A stretch of 64,000 bases of DNA from contig JJOH01000017.1 of the NCBI GenBank assembly GCA_000696115.1, positions 134,775 through 198,774 of the forward strand. Reading direction: 5' to 3'. The DNA is from Streptomyces olindensis (lineage in GTDB: Bacteria > Actinomycetota > Actinomycetes > Streptomycetales > Streptomycetaceae). The notes below the pieces were generated by a model. That model saw nothing but the letters and a program-made list of their open reading frames with translations, was not told where the DNA came from and did not search any database. Shown here piece by piece: positions 51,217 to 59,609 of the stretch (the stretch's first letter is position 1; each line of letters starts with the position of its first letter). Both the position numbers and the translations under genes were made by a program.

Positions 51217-51812
51217 CCCCCGAGCCTGTTCTGCTGCCCGAGCCGAAGCGGCTGGGTGCCCTCGCGCGCCTCGCGCCCGAGCCGATGAAGGTGATCCTCA
51301 ACTGGGGCCGCCGCTACTCGCTCTGGGTCTTCAACTTCGGTCTCGCCTGCTGCGCCATCGAGTTCATCGCCGCGTCGATGGCCCGACACGACTTCATCCG
51401 TCTCGGTGTCATCCCGTTCGCGCCGGGCCCCCGCCAGGCCGACCTGATGGTGGTCTCCGGCACGGTCACGGACAAGATGGCCCCGGCCGTGAAGCGCCTC
51501 TACGAGCAGATGCCGGAACCCAAGTACGTCATCTCCTTCGGCGCGTGCAGCAACTGCGGCGGCCCCTACTGGGACTCGTACTCCGTCACCAAGGGCGTCG
51601 ACCAGATCATCCCCGTCGACGTCTACGTCCCCGGCTGCCCGCCCCGGCCCGAGGCACTGCTCCAGGGCATCCTCAAGCTCCAGGAGAAGATCGCCCGCGA
51701 GTCGCTGGGGGAGCGCTACGGCACGGACCGCCCCTCGGCGGCCGCGCTGCAGAGCGGTCTGGTGCGGCCGCCGGCTCCGGTCACCGACCCGACGTCGAGG
51801 GAGGGACGATGA
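51207..51812 (+). CDS. nuoB2: NADH-quinone oxidoreductase subunit B, second set (cluster N2)
   Basis: Peripheral-arm subunit carrying the terminal [4Fe-4S] cluster N2, 201 aa. Cluster ligands are visible: NFGLACCAIEFIAASMARHD (two adjacent Cys near residue 50), SFGACSNCGGPYWDSYSV and VPGCPPRPEALLQGI. The overlap with the next gene is 4 nt. Presence of a complete N2 binding site means the product can still take part in electron transfer to quinone. Confidence 0.94.
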   Translation: MDVTPEPVLLPEPKRLGALARLAPEPMKVILNWGRRYSLWVFNFGLACCAIEFIAASMARHDFIRLGVIPFAPGPRQADLMVVSGTVTDKMAPAVKRLYEQMPEPKYVISFGACSNCGGPYWDSYSVTKGVDQIIPVDVYVPGCPPRPEALLQGILKLQEKIARESLGERYGTDRPSAAALQSGLVRPPAPVTDPTSREGR

Positions 51813-53278
51813 CCGCGGCCGGCTGGCTGCCCGCCGACGTCGGCGAACTCTTCGGCCCGGACGCCACGGCCGAGGAGTCCTACGAGGTCCTGACCGTCGA
51901 CGTCCCCCCCGCCACCTGGATCTCCGCCCTGGAGACCGCACGCGACCGGCTCGGCTGCACCTACTTCGACTGGCTCAGCGCGGTCGACGAACCGGGCACC
52001 GGCTTCCGCGTCACGGCACACGTCGCCGCCCTGGCCCCGCTGCGCCGTCTCCTCCTGCGCACCACCGTCCCGCACGAGGCGCCCGCCCTGCCCTCGGCGG
52101 TCGATGTCTACGCGGGCGCCGCCTGGCACGAACGCGAGACGCACGAGATGTTCGGCGTCACCTTCGAAGGCCACCCGGCGCTGGACCACCTCCTCCTGCC
52201 CGAGAACTTCGAAGGCCACCCCCTGCGCAAGGACTTCGTCCTGGCCGCACGCGTCGCCAAGGCCTGGCCCGGCGCCAAGGAACCCGGCGAGTCGGAGCAC
52301 GGCGGCCCCAAGCGCCGCCAGATGCTCCCGCCCGGCGTCCCCGACCCGAACGAGTGGGGCCCCCTGAAGGGCCAACTCCCCCCGGCCCCCGCCCGCCCGT
52401 CCCGCGGCGCGGCCCGCCCGGCAGGCGACCGCCCGACCCGAGCGGCCCGCCCCGCGGGCGACCGTCCGGTACGGCGAACACGGACGGCATCGGAGGGCTC
52501 GGCGAGCCAGGCCGCCGCCGTCGACCCGGGCGCGCCGTCTTCGACCGGTCCGCGTCGCGCTCGTACGGCGGCGGAGGGTTCGGCGAGCCAGGCCGCGGCC
52601 GGGACCACCGGGCCGGAGTCGGCGCCGTCCCGGGATGCCGGGCCCTCGACCGCGGAGAGTGGACCCGCCACTGCGGAGACCGGACCCGCCACTGCGGAGA
52701 CCGGACCCGCCTCCGCGGAGACTGGGCCCTCGTCCGCTGAGGCCGGGGCTTCCTCCGCTGAGGCCGGGGCCTCGGCTCCGTCGGTGGGGCCGCGGCGCGC
52801 GCGGAGCGCGAGCGAAGGGTCGGCGTCGCAGCGGACAGGGGCGGACAGCCCGGCCGGCCCGCGCCGGGCGCGCAGCGCGTCGGAGGGCAGCGCGAGTCAA
52901 CGCGCCGCATCCGACCGCGGTGACGGCGACAGCGGCACCGACAGGCGCAGTGACGGCCGGTCGGGCAGCGCCCCGCGCACTCCGCGCAGCTCGGACGCCC
53001 CCTGGCACCACGCCCGCCCGGCCTTCGACGAACCGGAACCCGAACCGTCGCCGGAGGCCGCGCCGTTGCCGGCCCCCGAGCCGTCGCCCGACCGGGAGCC
53101 GCCCGAGCGTCCGCAGACCACCGAATCTCCAGGCACCACGGAACCTTCGGAGACCCCAGAGACCCAGGAGACCGCGGAGGCCCCGGAAGACAACCCCAAG
53201 CCCACGGACGACCCCGAAGACCCCACAGGTCCCATGGGCCCAACTGGTCCCACCGATCCCACAGGAGGCCCGCGGTGA
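51809..53278 (+). CDS. nuoC2: NADH-quinone oxidoreductase subunit C, second set, with about 300-aa repetitive tail
   Basis: Protein of 489 aa. Residues 1-175 are the NuoC domain: HERETHEMFGVTFEGHPALD and PENFEGHPLRKDF near residues 110-145. From about 185 on the protein is low-complexity: four copies of an ARSASEGSASQ-like unit, a run of seven-residue ATAETGP-like repeats (21-nt period), then Pro/Glu-rich and TGPTGPTDPTG ends. The usual length is about 200. No nuoD gene follows, so this tail occupies the place where nuoD would be. The gene overlaps nuoB2 (ATGA) and nuoH2 (GTGA). Confidence 0.88.
   Translation: MTAAGWLPADVGELFGPDATAEESYEVLTVDVPPATWISALETARDRLGCTYFDWLSAVDEPGTGFRVTAHVAALAPLRRLLLRTTVPHEAPALPSAVDVYAGAAWHERETHEMFGVTFEGHPALDHLLLPENFEGHPLRKDFVLAARVAKAWPGAKEPGESEHGGPKRRQMLPPGVPDPNEWGPLKGQLPPAPARPSRGAARPAGDRPTRAARPAGDRPVRRTRTASEGSASQAAAVDPGAPSSTGPRRARTAAEGSASQAAAGTTGPESAPSRDAGPSTAESGPATAETGPATAETGPASAETGPSSAEAGASSAEAGASAPSVGPRRARSASEGSASQRTGADSPAGPRRARSASEGSASQRAASDRGDGDSGTDRRSDGRSGSAPRTPRSSDAPWHHARPAFDEPEPEPSPEAAPLPAPEPSPDREPPERPQTTESPGTTEPSETPETQETAEAPEDNPKPTDDPEDPTGPMGPTGPTDPTGGPR
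52480..52905 (+). repeat. Coding repeats in the nuoC2 tail
   Basis: Four copies of a unit encoding RxRxAxEGSASQ lie near 52482-52512, 52561-52595, 52801-52835 and 52863-52905. Between 52648 and 52785 a 21-nt repeat (GCGGAGACCGGACCCGCC-like) encodes AETGPAT heptads, six units. Confidence 0.85.
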
Positions 53279-54243
53279 ACGACGTGCTCGACGTCACCCT
53301 GCGACTCCTGATCGTCTTCGTCGTCTTCCTCACCTTCCCCCTGATCATCGGCCAGACCGAGCACAAGGTCATGGCCCACATGCAGGGCCGCCTCGGCCCC
53401 ATGTACGCCGGCGGCTTCCACGGCTGGGCCCAGCTGATCGCCGACGGCGTGAAGTTCGCGCAGAAGGAGGACGTCGTCCCCGCGGGCGCCGACCGCCGTA
53501 TCTTCCAACTGGCCCCAGCCGTCGCCCTCCTGCCCTACCTCCTCGTCCTGCTCGCCATCCCGATCGGCCCCGACGAGGGAGCGGTCGGGCAGGTCATCGA
53601 CGCCGGCGTCTTCTTCGTGCTGGCCGTCATGGGCGTCGGCGTCCTCGGCTCGCTCATGGCCGGCTGGGCGTCCGCGAACAAGTTCTCCCTCCTCGGCGGA
53701 CTGCGCACCGCCGCACAGCTCCTCGCCTACGAACTGCCGATGCTCCTCACCGCCGCCTCGGTGGCGATGGCGGCCGGCACCGTCTCGATCCCCGGCATCC
53801 TCGACGCCTTCGAGTGGTGGTGGCTGCCCTGGCAGATCGTCGGCGCGATCGTCTTCTTCGTGGCCGGCCTCGCCGAACTCCAGCGCCCGCCCTTCGACAT
53901 GCCCGTCGCCGACTCGGAGATCATCTTCGGCGCCTACACCGAGTACACCGGTCTTCGCTTCGCCCTGTTCCTCCTCGCCGAGTACGCCGGGATCGTCGTC
54001 CTGTGCGGCCTGACCACCGTCCTCTTCCTGGGCGGCTGGCACGGCCCCTGGGGCGCCGACGGCCTCGGCTGGGTCTGGACCCTGCTGAAGACCGCCGTCC
54101 TCGCCTTCCTCGTGATCTGGCTGCGCGTCACCTACCCGCGCCTGCGCGAGGACCAGCTCCAGAAGCTCTCCTGGACCCTCCTCGTCCCCCTCTCCCTCGC
54201 CCAGATCGCCCTCACCGGCATCGTCAAGGTGGTGATCCAGTAA
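53275..54243 (+). CDS. nuoH2: NADH-quinone oxidoreductase subunit H, second set
   Basis: Protein of 322 aa with eight helices. EHKVMAHMQGRLGPMYAGGF near residue 29 and LQRPPFDMPVADSEIIFGAY near 202 are the NuoH signatures; compared with NuoH of the first set, E-R-K-V has become E-H-K-V and the ETNRAPFDMPE loop is LQRPPFDMPVADSE. There is no C-terminal tail. GTG 53275 follows ACAGGAGGCC. It is 2 nt from nuoI2. Confidence 0.92.
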   Translation: MNDVLDVTLRLLIVFVVFLTFPLIIGQTEHKVMAHMQGRLGPMYAGGFHGWAQLIADGVKFAQKEDVVPAGADRRIFQLAPAVALLPYLLVLLAIPIGPDEGAVGQVIDAGVFFVLAVMGVGVLGSLMAGWASANKFSLLGGLRTAAQLLAYELPMLLTAASVAMAAGTVSIPGILDAFEWWWLPWQIVGAIVFFVAGLAELQRPPFDMPVADSEIIFGAYTEYTGLRFALFLLAEYAGIVVLCGLTTVLFLGGWHGPWGADGLGWVWTLLKTAVLAFLVIWLRVTYPRLREDQLQKLSWTLLVPLSLAQIALTGIVKVVIQ

Positions 54244-54245
54244 CC

Positions 54246-54956
54246 ATGGCCCCCATTCCAGGAAGCGGCCTGGCCAAGGGCCTGGCCGTCACCCTCCGCA
54301 CGATGACGAAGAAGTCCGTCACCGCGCAGTACCCGGACGCCCAGCCCGACCTCCCGCCCCGCACCCGGGGTGTGATCGGCCTGTTCGAGGAGAACTGCAC
54401 GGTCTGCATGCTGTGCGCCCGTGAGTGCCCGGACTGGTGCATCTACATCGACTCCCACAAGGAGACCGTCCCTCCGGCGGCCCCGGGTGGCCGCGAACGC
54501 AGCCGCAACGTCCTCGACCGCTTCGCCATCGACTTCTCCCTGTGCATGTACTGCGGTATCTGCATCGAGGTCTGTCCTTTCGACGCCCTGTTCTGGTCCC
54601 CGGAGTTCGAGTACGCCGAGACCGACATCCGCGACCTCACCCACGAGCGCGACAAGCTCCGCGAGTGGATGTGGACCGTCCCCGCCCCGCCGGCCCTCGA
54701 CCCCGGCGCGGAGGAGCCCAAGGAACTCGCCGCCGCCCGCAAGGCCGCGGAGAAGCTGGCGGCCCAGCAGTCCCCGCCGCCCACCGAACCGCACGCCGAC
54801 GAGCAGGCCCGAGCGGCCGAGCGCCCCACCCGCCCCCACGGCGACTCCAAGCAGCAGACCGACCAGCCGAAGCCGGACCAGCCGAAGCCGGACCGGGCGG
54901 CGCCGGACCAGCCCGGGCCGGACCGGCCGGCGCCGGGGCAGGAGGGACAGGAATGA
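54246..54956 (+). CDS. nuoI2: NADH-quinone oxidoreductase subunit I, second set
   Basis: Ferredoxin-like subunit of 236 aa with two complete cluster motifs: CTVCMLCARECPDWC near residue 51 and CMYCGICIEVCP near 100. The C-terminal 80 residues are a charged, Pro-rich tail with DQPKPDQPKPD-type repeats. The ATG is at 54246. It would take electrons from an external donor and pass them to NuoB2. It overlaps nuoJ2 by 4 nt. Confidence 0.93.
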   Translation: MAPIPGSGLAKGLAVTLRTMTKKSVTAQYPDAQPDLPPRTRGVIGLFEENCTVCMLCARECPDWCIYIDSHKETVPPAAPGGRERSRNVLDRFAIDFSLCMYCGICIEVCPFDALFWSPEFEYAETDIRDLTHERDKLREWMWTVPAPPALDPGAEEPKELAAARKAAEKLAAQQSPPPTEPHADEQARAAERPTRPHGDSKQQTDQPKPDQPKPDRAAPDQPGPDRPAPGQEGQE

Positions 54957-55639
54957 CCCTCGCCGCAACCGTCGGCATCCTCGCGACGGGCCCGATCCCG
55001 ATCACCACGGCCGCCGCCGACACCCACGGCTTCCTCTCCCCGACCGGCGTCGAGATCGCCTTCCTCCTCGTCGGCCTGGTCACCTTCGGCGCCGCGATCG
55101 TCACCGTCACCACCCGGCAGCTCGTGCACGCCGCCCTGTGGCTGGTGGTGACCCTCGGCGGCCTGGCCGTCGAGTACCTCCTGCTCACCGCCGAGTTCAT
55201 CGCCTGGGTGCAGGTCCTCATCTACGTCGGATCCGTCGTCGTCCTCCTCCTGTTCGGACTGATGCTCACCCGGGCCCCCATCGGCCGCTCCCCGGACGCC
55301 GACTCCGGCAACCGCTGGGCCGCCCTCACCGTGGCCGTCGCCTCCGCTGCCGCCCTGGTCTGGGTCGTCGTCGATGCCTTCCGCACCACCTGGATCGACC
55401 TGGACGGCCCCGCCGCCGGCTCCACCGAGGCCACCGGCGCGAGCCTCTTCCAGAACTGGGTCCTCCCCTTCGAGGCCCTCTCCGTCCTCCTCCTCGCCGC
55501 CCTGGTCGGCGCGATCGTCCTGTCCCGCAAGGCGAAGGCCGGGGCCGCGACCACGGCCGAAAGCACGTCGGCCGCCCGGAGCGAGAAAGACCCCCGGACC
55601 GAGAAGGGCTCCCGGAGCGAGAAGGAAGGGACCCGCTGA
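54953..55639 (+). CDS. nuoJ2: NADH-quinone oxidoreductase subunit J, second set
   Basis: Protein of 228 aa with five helices; LTAEFIAWVQVLIYVGSVVV is the conserved NuoJ stretch. The C-terminal tail is short and charged (EKDPRTEKGSRSEKEG). The start overlaps nuoI2 (ATGA at 54953) and the stop overlaps the next ATG (TGATG). Confidence 0.92.
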   Translation: MTLAATVGILATGPIPITTAAADTHGFLSPTGVEIAFLLVGLVTFGAAIVTVTTRQLVHAALWLVVTLGGLAVEYLLLTAEFIAWVQVLIYVGSVVVLLLFGLMLTRAPIGRSPDADSGNRWAALTVAVASAAALVWVVVDAFRTTWIDLDGPAAGSTEATGASLFQNWVLPFEALSVLLLAALVGAIVLSRKAKAGAATTAESTSAARSEKDPRTEKGSRSEKEGTR

Positions 55640-56037
55640 TGCACCTCGCCTATCCCGCCGTGCTCTCCGCCCTCCTGTTCTGCACGGGCCTGTACGGTGT
55701 CCTCGCCCGCCGCAACGCGATCCTGGTCCTGATGTCGGTCGAGCTGATGCTCAACGCCGTCAACCTCAACCTGGTCGCCTTCGACGTCTGGCTCAGCAAG
55801 ACCGCCGAGGAGACCCTGCACTCCGGCCAGGCCCTCACCCTGTTCACCATCGCCATCGCCGCCGCCGAGATCGGCATCGGCCTGGCCATCGTCCTCGCCG
55901 TGCACCGCAACCGCGGCACCGCGGACATCGACAAGCTCCGCGACACCTCCGAGCGGCACGACCCCGACGGCCCCGACAGCGACGCCCTCGCGGCCGAGCA
56001 GTCCGGCGAGGCCCAGAAGGCTGAGGCCACCGCGTGA
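55639..56037 (+). CDS. nuoK2: NADH-quinone oxidoreductase subunit K, second set
   Basis: Protein of 132 aa, three helices. VLMSVELMLNAVNLNLVAFD carries the conserved intramembrane Glu and AIAAAEIGIGLAIVLA the second one. An acidic 30-residue tail extends the usual 100-residue length. The stop overlaps nuoL2 (GTGA). Confidence 0.93.
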   Translation: MHLAYPAVLSALLFCTGLYGVLARRNAILVLMSVELMLNAVNLNLVAFDVWLSKTAEETLHSGQALTLFTIAIAAAEIGIGLAIVLAVHRNRGTADIDKLRDTSERHDPDGPDSDALAAEQSGEAQKAEATA

Positions 56038-58028
56038 CCACGACCACCCTCGCCGTCCTCGTCCCCCTCCTTCCGTTCCTCGGTGCCGTCGCCGGCCTGC
56101 TCCTGGGCCGCACCGCACCCGGCTTCGTCCGCCCCCTCGCCGTCCTGCCGACGCTCACCGCCCTGGTACTCGCCGCGCTGGTCGCCGCGCGCCAGGGCGG
56201 CGACGCGGCCGTCGACGCGGCCACGGAACTCACCCCCACCGGCTCCGTCCCGATCGAACTCGCCCTGCACATCGACGGCTTTGCCGCGCTCGTCGCCGTC
56301 CTGGTCGGCCTGGTCGCCTCCTGCGTGCAGATCTACTCGACGGGCTACCTGCGCGACGACCCGCGCTACCCCTCGTACGCCGCCCTCGTCTCCCTGTTCA
56401 CCTCCGCGATGCTCCTGGTCGTCTACTCCGGCGACCTGATCGTGCTGCTGGTCGGCTGGGAAGTCATGGGCATCTGCTCCTACTTCCTGGTCGGCCACTA
56501 CTGGGAGACCCCGGAAGCCCGGGCCGCCTCCCTCAAGGCGTTCCTGGTCACCAAGCTCGGCGACGTCCCCTTCCTGATCGGCCTGTTCGCCCTGGCCACC
56601 GACGCCGGCTCCTTCCGCATCACCCGGGTCCTCGGCGCCGTCGCGAGCGGCTCGCTCGACCACCCGACGCTGATCGCCCTGTTGCTCCTCGCGGGCGTGG
56701 CGGGCAAGTCGGCGCAGTTCCCGCTGCACACCTGGCTCCCCGACGCGATGGCGGGCCCGACCCCCGTCTCCGCGCTGATCCACGCGGCGACGATGGTCGC
56801 CGCGGGTGTCTACTTCATCGCCCGTCTCCTCCCGCTCTTCGAGGCCTCCCAGGCCGCGATGGTGGTGCTCGCCGTCATGGCCGCCGTCACGATGGCCGGC
56901 TCGGCGCTCGCCGCGCTCGCCCAGGACGACATCAAGCGCGTCCTCGCCTACTCGACGATCGGGCAGCTCGGCTACATGTCCGGCGCCCTCGCCGTCGGCG
57001 ACCGCGGAGCCGCCGTCTTCCACCTCCTGTCCCACGGCGCCTTCAAGGCGCTGTTGTTCCTCGCGGCCGGCGTGATCATCCACGCCGCCGGCACCAACTC
57101 CCTCGCCGCGATGTCCCGCATGCGGAACCTGCGCGACCGGATCCCCGACGCGTACTGGACGATGACCGTGGCGCTGCTCGCGCTCGCCGCGATCCCGCCG
57201 TTCAGCGGCTTCTTCTCCAAGGAGGCCGTCCTCGGCGTCGCCGAACACGTCGTCACCGGGCACACCGAGCACGCTCCCGCCGCCGCGGGCTGGATCGTCC
57301 TCGTCGCGGGCCTGGTCACGGCCGTGCTCACCGCCGCCTACGCGATGCGCCTGTGGCTGCTGGCCTTCCGGGGCCGGGGCGCCGAAGCCCCCGACCACGG
57401 CAGGCAGCCGTTGACCATGACCGTCGTGCTGTGGGTGCTGGCCGTCCCCTCCCTGGCCCTCGGCGGGTTCGCGTTCCGCCTGCTGCCCGACTGGTTCGAC
57501 GGCCGTGACCTCAGCCCGACCCTGACCACCTCCGTGCTCGGCACGGGCGTGGCCCTGGTCGGCGGCATCGTCACCTACGCCGCCTGGCGGCACACCACCG
57601 CGCTCACCGCACGCGTCCCGCTGGGAGCCGTCGCGGCCCACCCGGAGGGCGACGCCGCCCAGGTCGAGGCGGAAGCCATCGCCACCCACGAACCGGCCTA
57701 CGGCGACATCGCCTACGCACCCGACCCCGCGGACCCGGGACGGCTGCTGCTCGGCCCCCTGCACCGGCACGCGGCCGCCGGCTTCCACCTGGACGCCCTG
57801 TACAGGACCCTCTTCGTCCGCCCGGTCCAGGCCGGAGCGAGCCTCGTCCGGTTCCTGGACCGCGAGGTCGTCGAGACCTACGTACGCGGTGCGGGCGCCC
57901 TGCCCCGCTGGCTCGGCACCGCCGTACGACGCGCCCAGACCGGCAACGTCCAGACCTATGTGAGCGCGCTGCTCGCCGGCACCGTCGTCCTCGCGGTCGC
58001 CGTCGTCCTCGTCGCCACGGGAGCGTGA
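56034..58028 (+). CDS. nuoL2: NADH-quinone oxidoreductase subunit L, second set
   Basis: Antiporter-like proton pump of 664 aa. LPDAMAGPTPVSALIHAATM near residue 238 and QDDIKRVLAYSTIGQLGYMS near 298 are typical. The C-terminal 120 residues (FHLDALYRTLFVRPVQAGAS and a last helix) resemble the lateral helix and anchor. Start GTG 56034 overlaps nuoK2. Confidence 0.93.
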   Translation: MTTTTLAVLVPLLPFLGAVAGLLLGRTAPGFVRPLAVLPTLTALVLAALVAARQGGDAAVDAATELTPTGSVPIELALHIDGFAALVAVLVGLVASCVQIYSTGYLRDDPRYPSYAALVSLFTSAMLLVVYSGDLIVLLVGWEVMGICSYFLVGHYWETPEARAASLKAFLVTKLGDVPFLIGLFALATDAGSFRITRVLGAVASGSLDHPTLIALLLLAGVAGKSAQFPLHTWLPDAMAGPTPVSALIHAATMVAAGVYFIARLLPLFEASQAAMVVLAVMAAVTMAGSALAALAQDDIKRVLAYSTIGQLGYMSGALAVGDRGAAVFHLLSHGAFKALLFLAAGVIIHAAGTNSLAAMSRMRNLRDRIPDAYWTMTVALLALAAIPPFSGFFSKEAVLGVAEHVVTGHTEHAPAAAGWIVLVAGLVTAVLTAAYAMRLWLLAFRGRGAEAPDHGRQPLTMTVVLWVLAVPSLALGGFAFRLLPDWFDGRDLSPTLTTSVLGTGVALVGGIVTYAAWRHTTALTARVPLGAVAAHPEGDAAQVEAEAIATHEPAYGDIAYAPDPADPGRLLLGPLHRHAAAGFHLDALYRTLFVRPVQAGASLVRFLDREVVETYVRGAGALPRWLGTAVRRAQTGNVQTYVSALLAGTVVLAVAVVLVATGA

Positions 58029-58034
58029 GCAGGC

Positions 58035-59609
58035 GTGATCGATATCAACGAGTCCGTGATGCAGTTCCTTCTGGCATTCGTCGTCGTCGGCCCGCTCCTC
58101 GGCGCCGCCGCGGCTCTCCTGCCGGCCCCGCCCGGGCTGAAGGGGAAGTCGCCCGAGCAGGCCGTGCTCCGGCACGGCGTCACCGTCACCGGCGCCGTCC
58201 TCATCGCGGCGGTCGTCCTCGCGCTCGGCTTCGACCACGACCAGCCGTCGAAGATGCAGGCCAGCACCGACATCAGCTGGATCCCCGCACTCGACGTACG
58301 CATCCACCTCGGCATCGACGGCATCTCCCTCCCCCTTCTGGTCCTGACCGCGCTGCTGACCTTCCTCTGCGCGCTCTACTCGTACTTCAAGATGCCCGCG
58401 GGGCCGACCCCGAAGGCCTTCGTCGCCCTGCTGCTCGTCCTCGAGTCCGGCACGCTGGCCACCTTCGCCGTCCTCGACCTGCTGCTGTTCTTCCTGGCCT
58501 TCGAGATGGTCCTCATCCCGATGTACTTCCTCATCGCCCGCTGGGGCGGTGAGGACCGGAGCCAGGCCGCGTGGCGGTTCATCCTCTACACGCTGCTCGG
58601 ATCCGTGGTCATGCTGCTCGGCCTGCTCCTGATCGGGATCAAGGCGGGCACGTTCGACATGATGGCACTCGCCACTGACAACGGCCGGTCGCTGACCACA
58701 TCGGTGCAGGTCATCGCCGTTCTGGCGATCGGGATCGGGCTCGCGGTCAAGACGCCAATGTGGCCCCTGCACAGCTGGCTGCCCGACGCCCACACCGCCG
58801 CTCCGACCGTCGGCTCGGTCCTGCTGGCCGGCGTCCTGCTGAAGATGGGTACGTACGGATTCGTCCGCATCCTGCTCCCCATCGCACCGGACGGCTTCCG
58901 CACCTTCGCGCCCTACCTCGCCGCCCTGGCCGTCGTCGGCATCATCTACGGATCCCTCGCCTGCCTGGCCCTCGCCAAGCAGGGCGCGAAGGGCGACCTG
59001 AAGCGCCTCATCGCCTACTCCTCCGTCGGCCACATGGGCTTCGTCCTGCTCGGCATCTCGACCATGACCCCGACCGGCGTGAACGGCGCCCTCTTCGCCA
59101 ACATCGCCCACGGTCTCATCACCGGCCTGCTGTTCTTCCTGGTCGGAGCCCTGAAGGACCGCACCGGCACCACCGACCTGGACACCCTCGCCGAGGAGAC
59201 CGGCGCCGCGCTCTACGGCAGGGCCCCGCGCCTCGGCGGCCTGCTCGCGTTCGGCGCGGTCGCCTCGCTCGGCCTGCCGGGCCTGGCCGGCTTCTGGGGC
59301 GAGATGCTGGCCCTGTTCGGCGCGTTCCAGCCCGCCGAGGGCCTCAACCGCGCGGCCTTCCTCACCTTCATGGCGATCGGCGCGTTCGGGACGCTGCTGA
59401 CGGCCGCGTACCTGCTGATCGTGGTCCGCCGCGTCTGCATGGGCGCCCTGCCCCAGGACGCCCCCCGACTCACCGACGTCCGCTCGTACGAGTTCGCGGC
59501 GTGGACCCCGCTCGTCGTCCTCACCGTCGTCGCGGGCCTGTGGCCCAAGGCCCTCCTCGGCCTGAGCGACCCGGCCGTCCAGCAGCTCCTCGCAGGAGGC
59601 ACCCGATGA
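58035..59609 (+). CDS. nuoM2: NADH-quinone oxidoreductase subunit M, second set
   Basis: Protein of 524 aa. FEMVLIPMYFLIARWGGEDR near residue 155 and SWLPDAHTAAPTVGSVLLAG near 247 are NuoM motifs, and IAYSSVGHMGFVLLGI gives the later broken helix. Here the proton-channel stretch has TAAPTVGSV in place of the NuoM1 form. GTG 58035 is 6 nt after the nuoL2 stop. The stop overlaps the nuoN2 ATG at 59606. Confidence 0.93.
   Translation: MIDINESVMQFLLAFVVVGPLLGAAAALLPAPPGLKGKSPEQAVLRHGVTVTGAVLIAAVVLALGFDHDQPSKMQASTDISWIPALDVRIHLGIDGISLPLLVLTALLTFLCALYSYFKMPAGPTPKAFVALLLVLESGTLATFAVLDLLLFFLAFEMVLIPMYFLIARWGGEDRSQAAWRFILYTLLGSVVMLLGLLLIGIKAGTFDMMALATDNGRSLTTSVQVIAVLAIGIGLAVKTPMWPLHSWLPDAHTAAPTVGSVLLAGVLLKMGTYGFVRILLPIAPDGFRTFAPYLAALAVVGIIYGSLACLALAKQGAKGDLKRLIAYSSVGHMGFVLLGISTMTPTGVNGALFANIAHGLITGLLFFLVGALKDRTGTTDLDTLAEETGAALYGRAPRLGGLLAFGAVASLGLPGLAGFWGEMLALFGAFQPAEGLNRAAFLTFMAIGAFGTLLTAAYLLIVVRRVCMGALPQDAPRLTDVRSYEFAAWTPLVVLTVVAGLWPKALLGLSDPAVQQLLAGGTR

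Noticed and set aside
55650..59111. Minus-strand frame of 1153 codons over nuoK2, nuoL2 and nuoM2
   Set aside because: Shadow of strongly supported genes; the predicted protein is Glu/Asp/Arg-rich without any domain.
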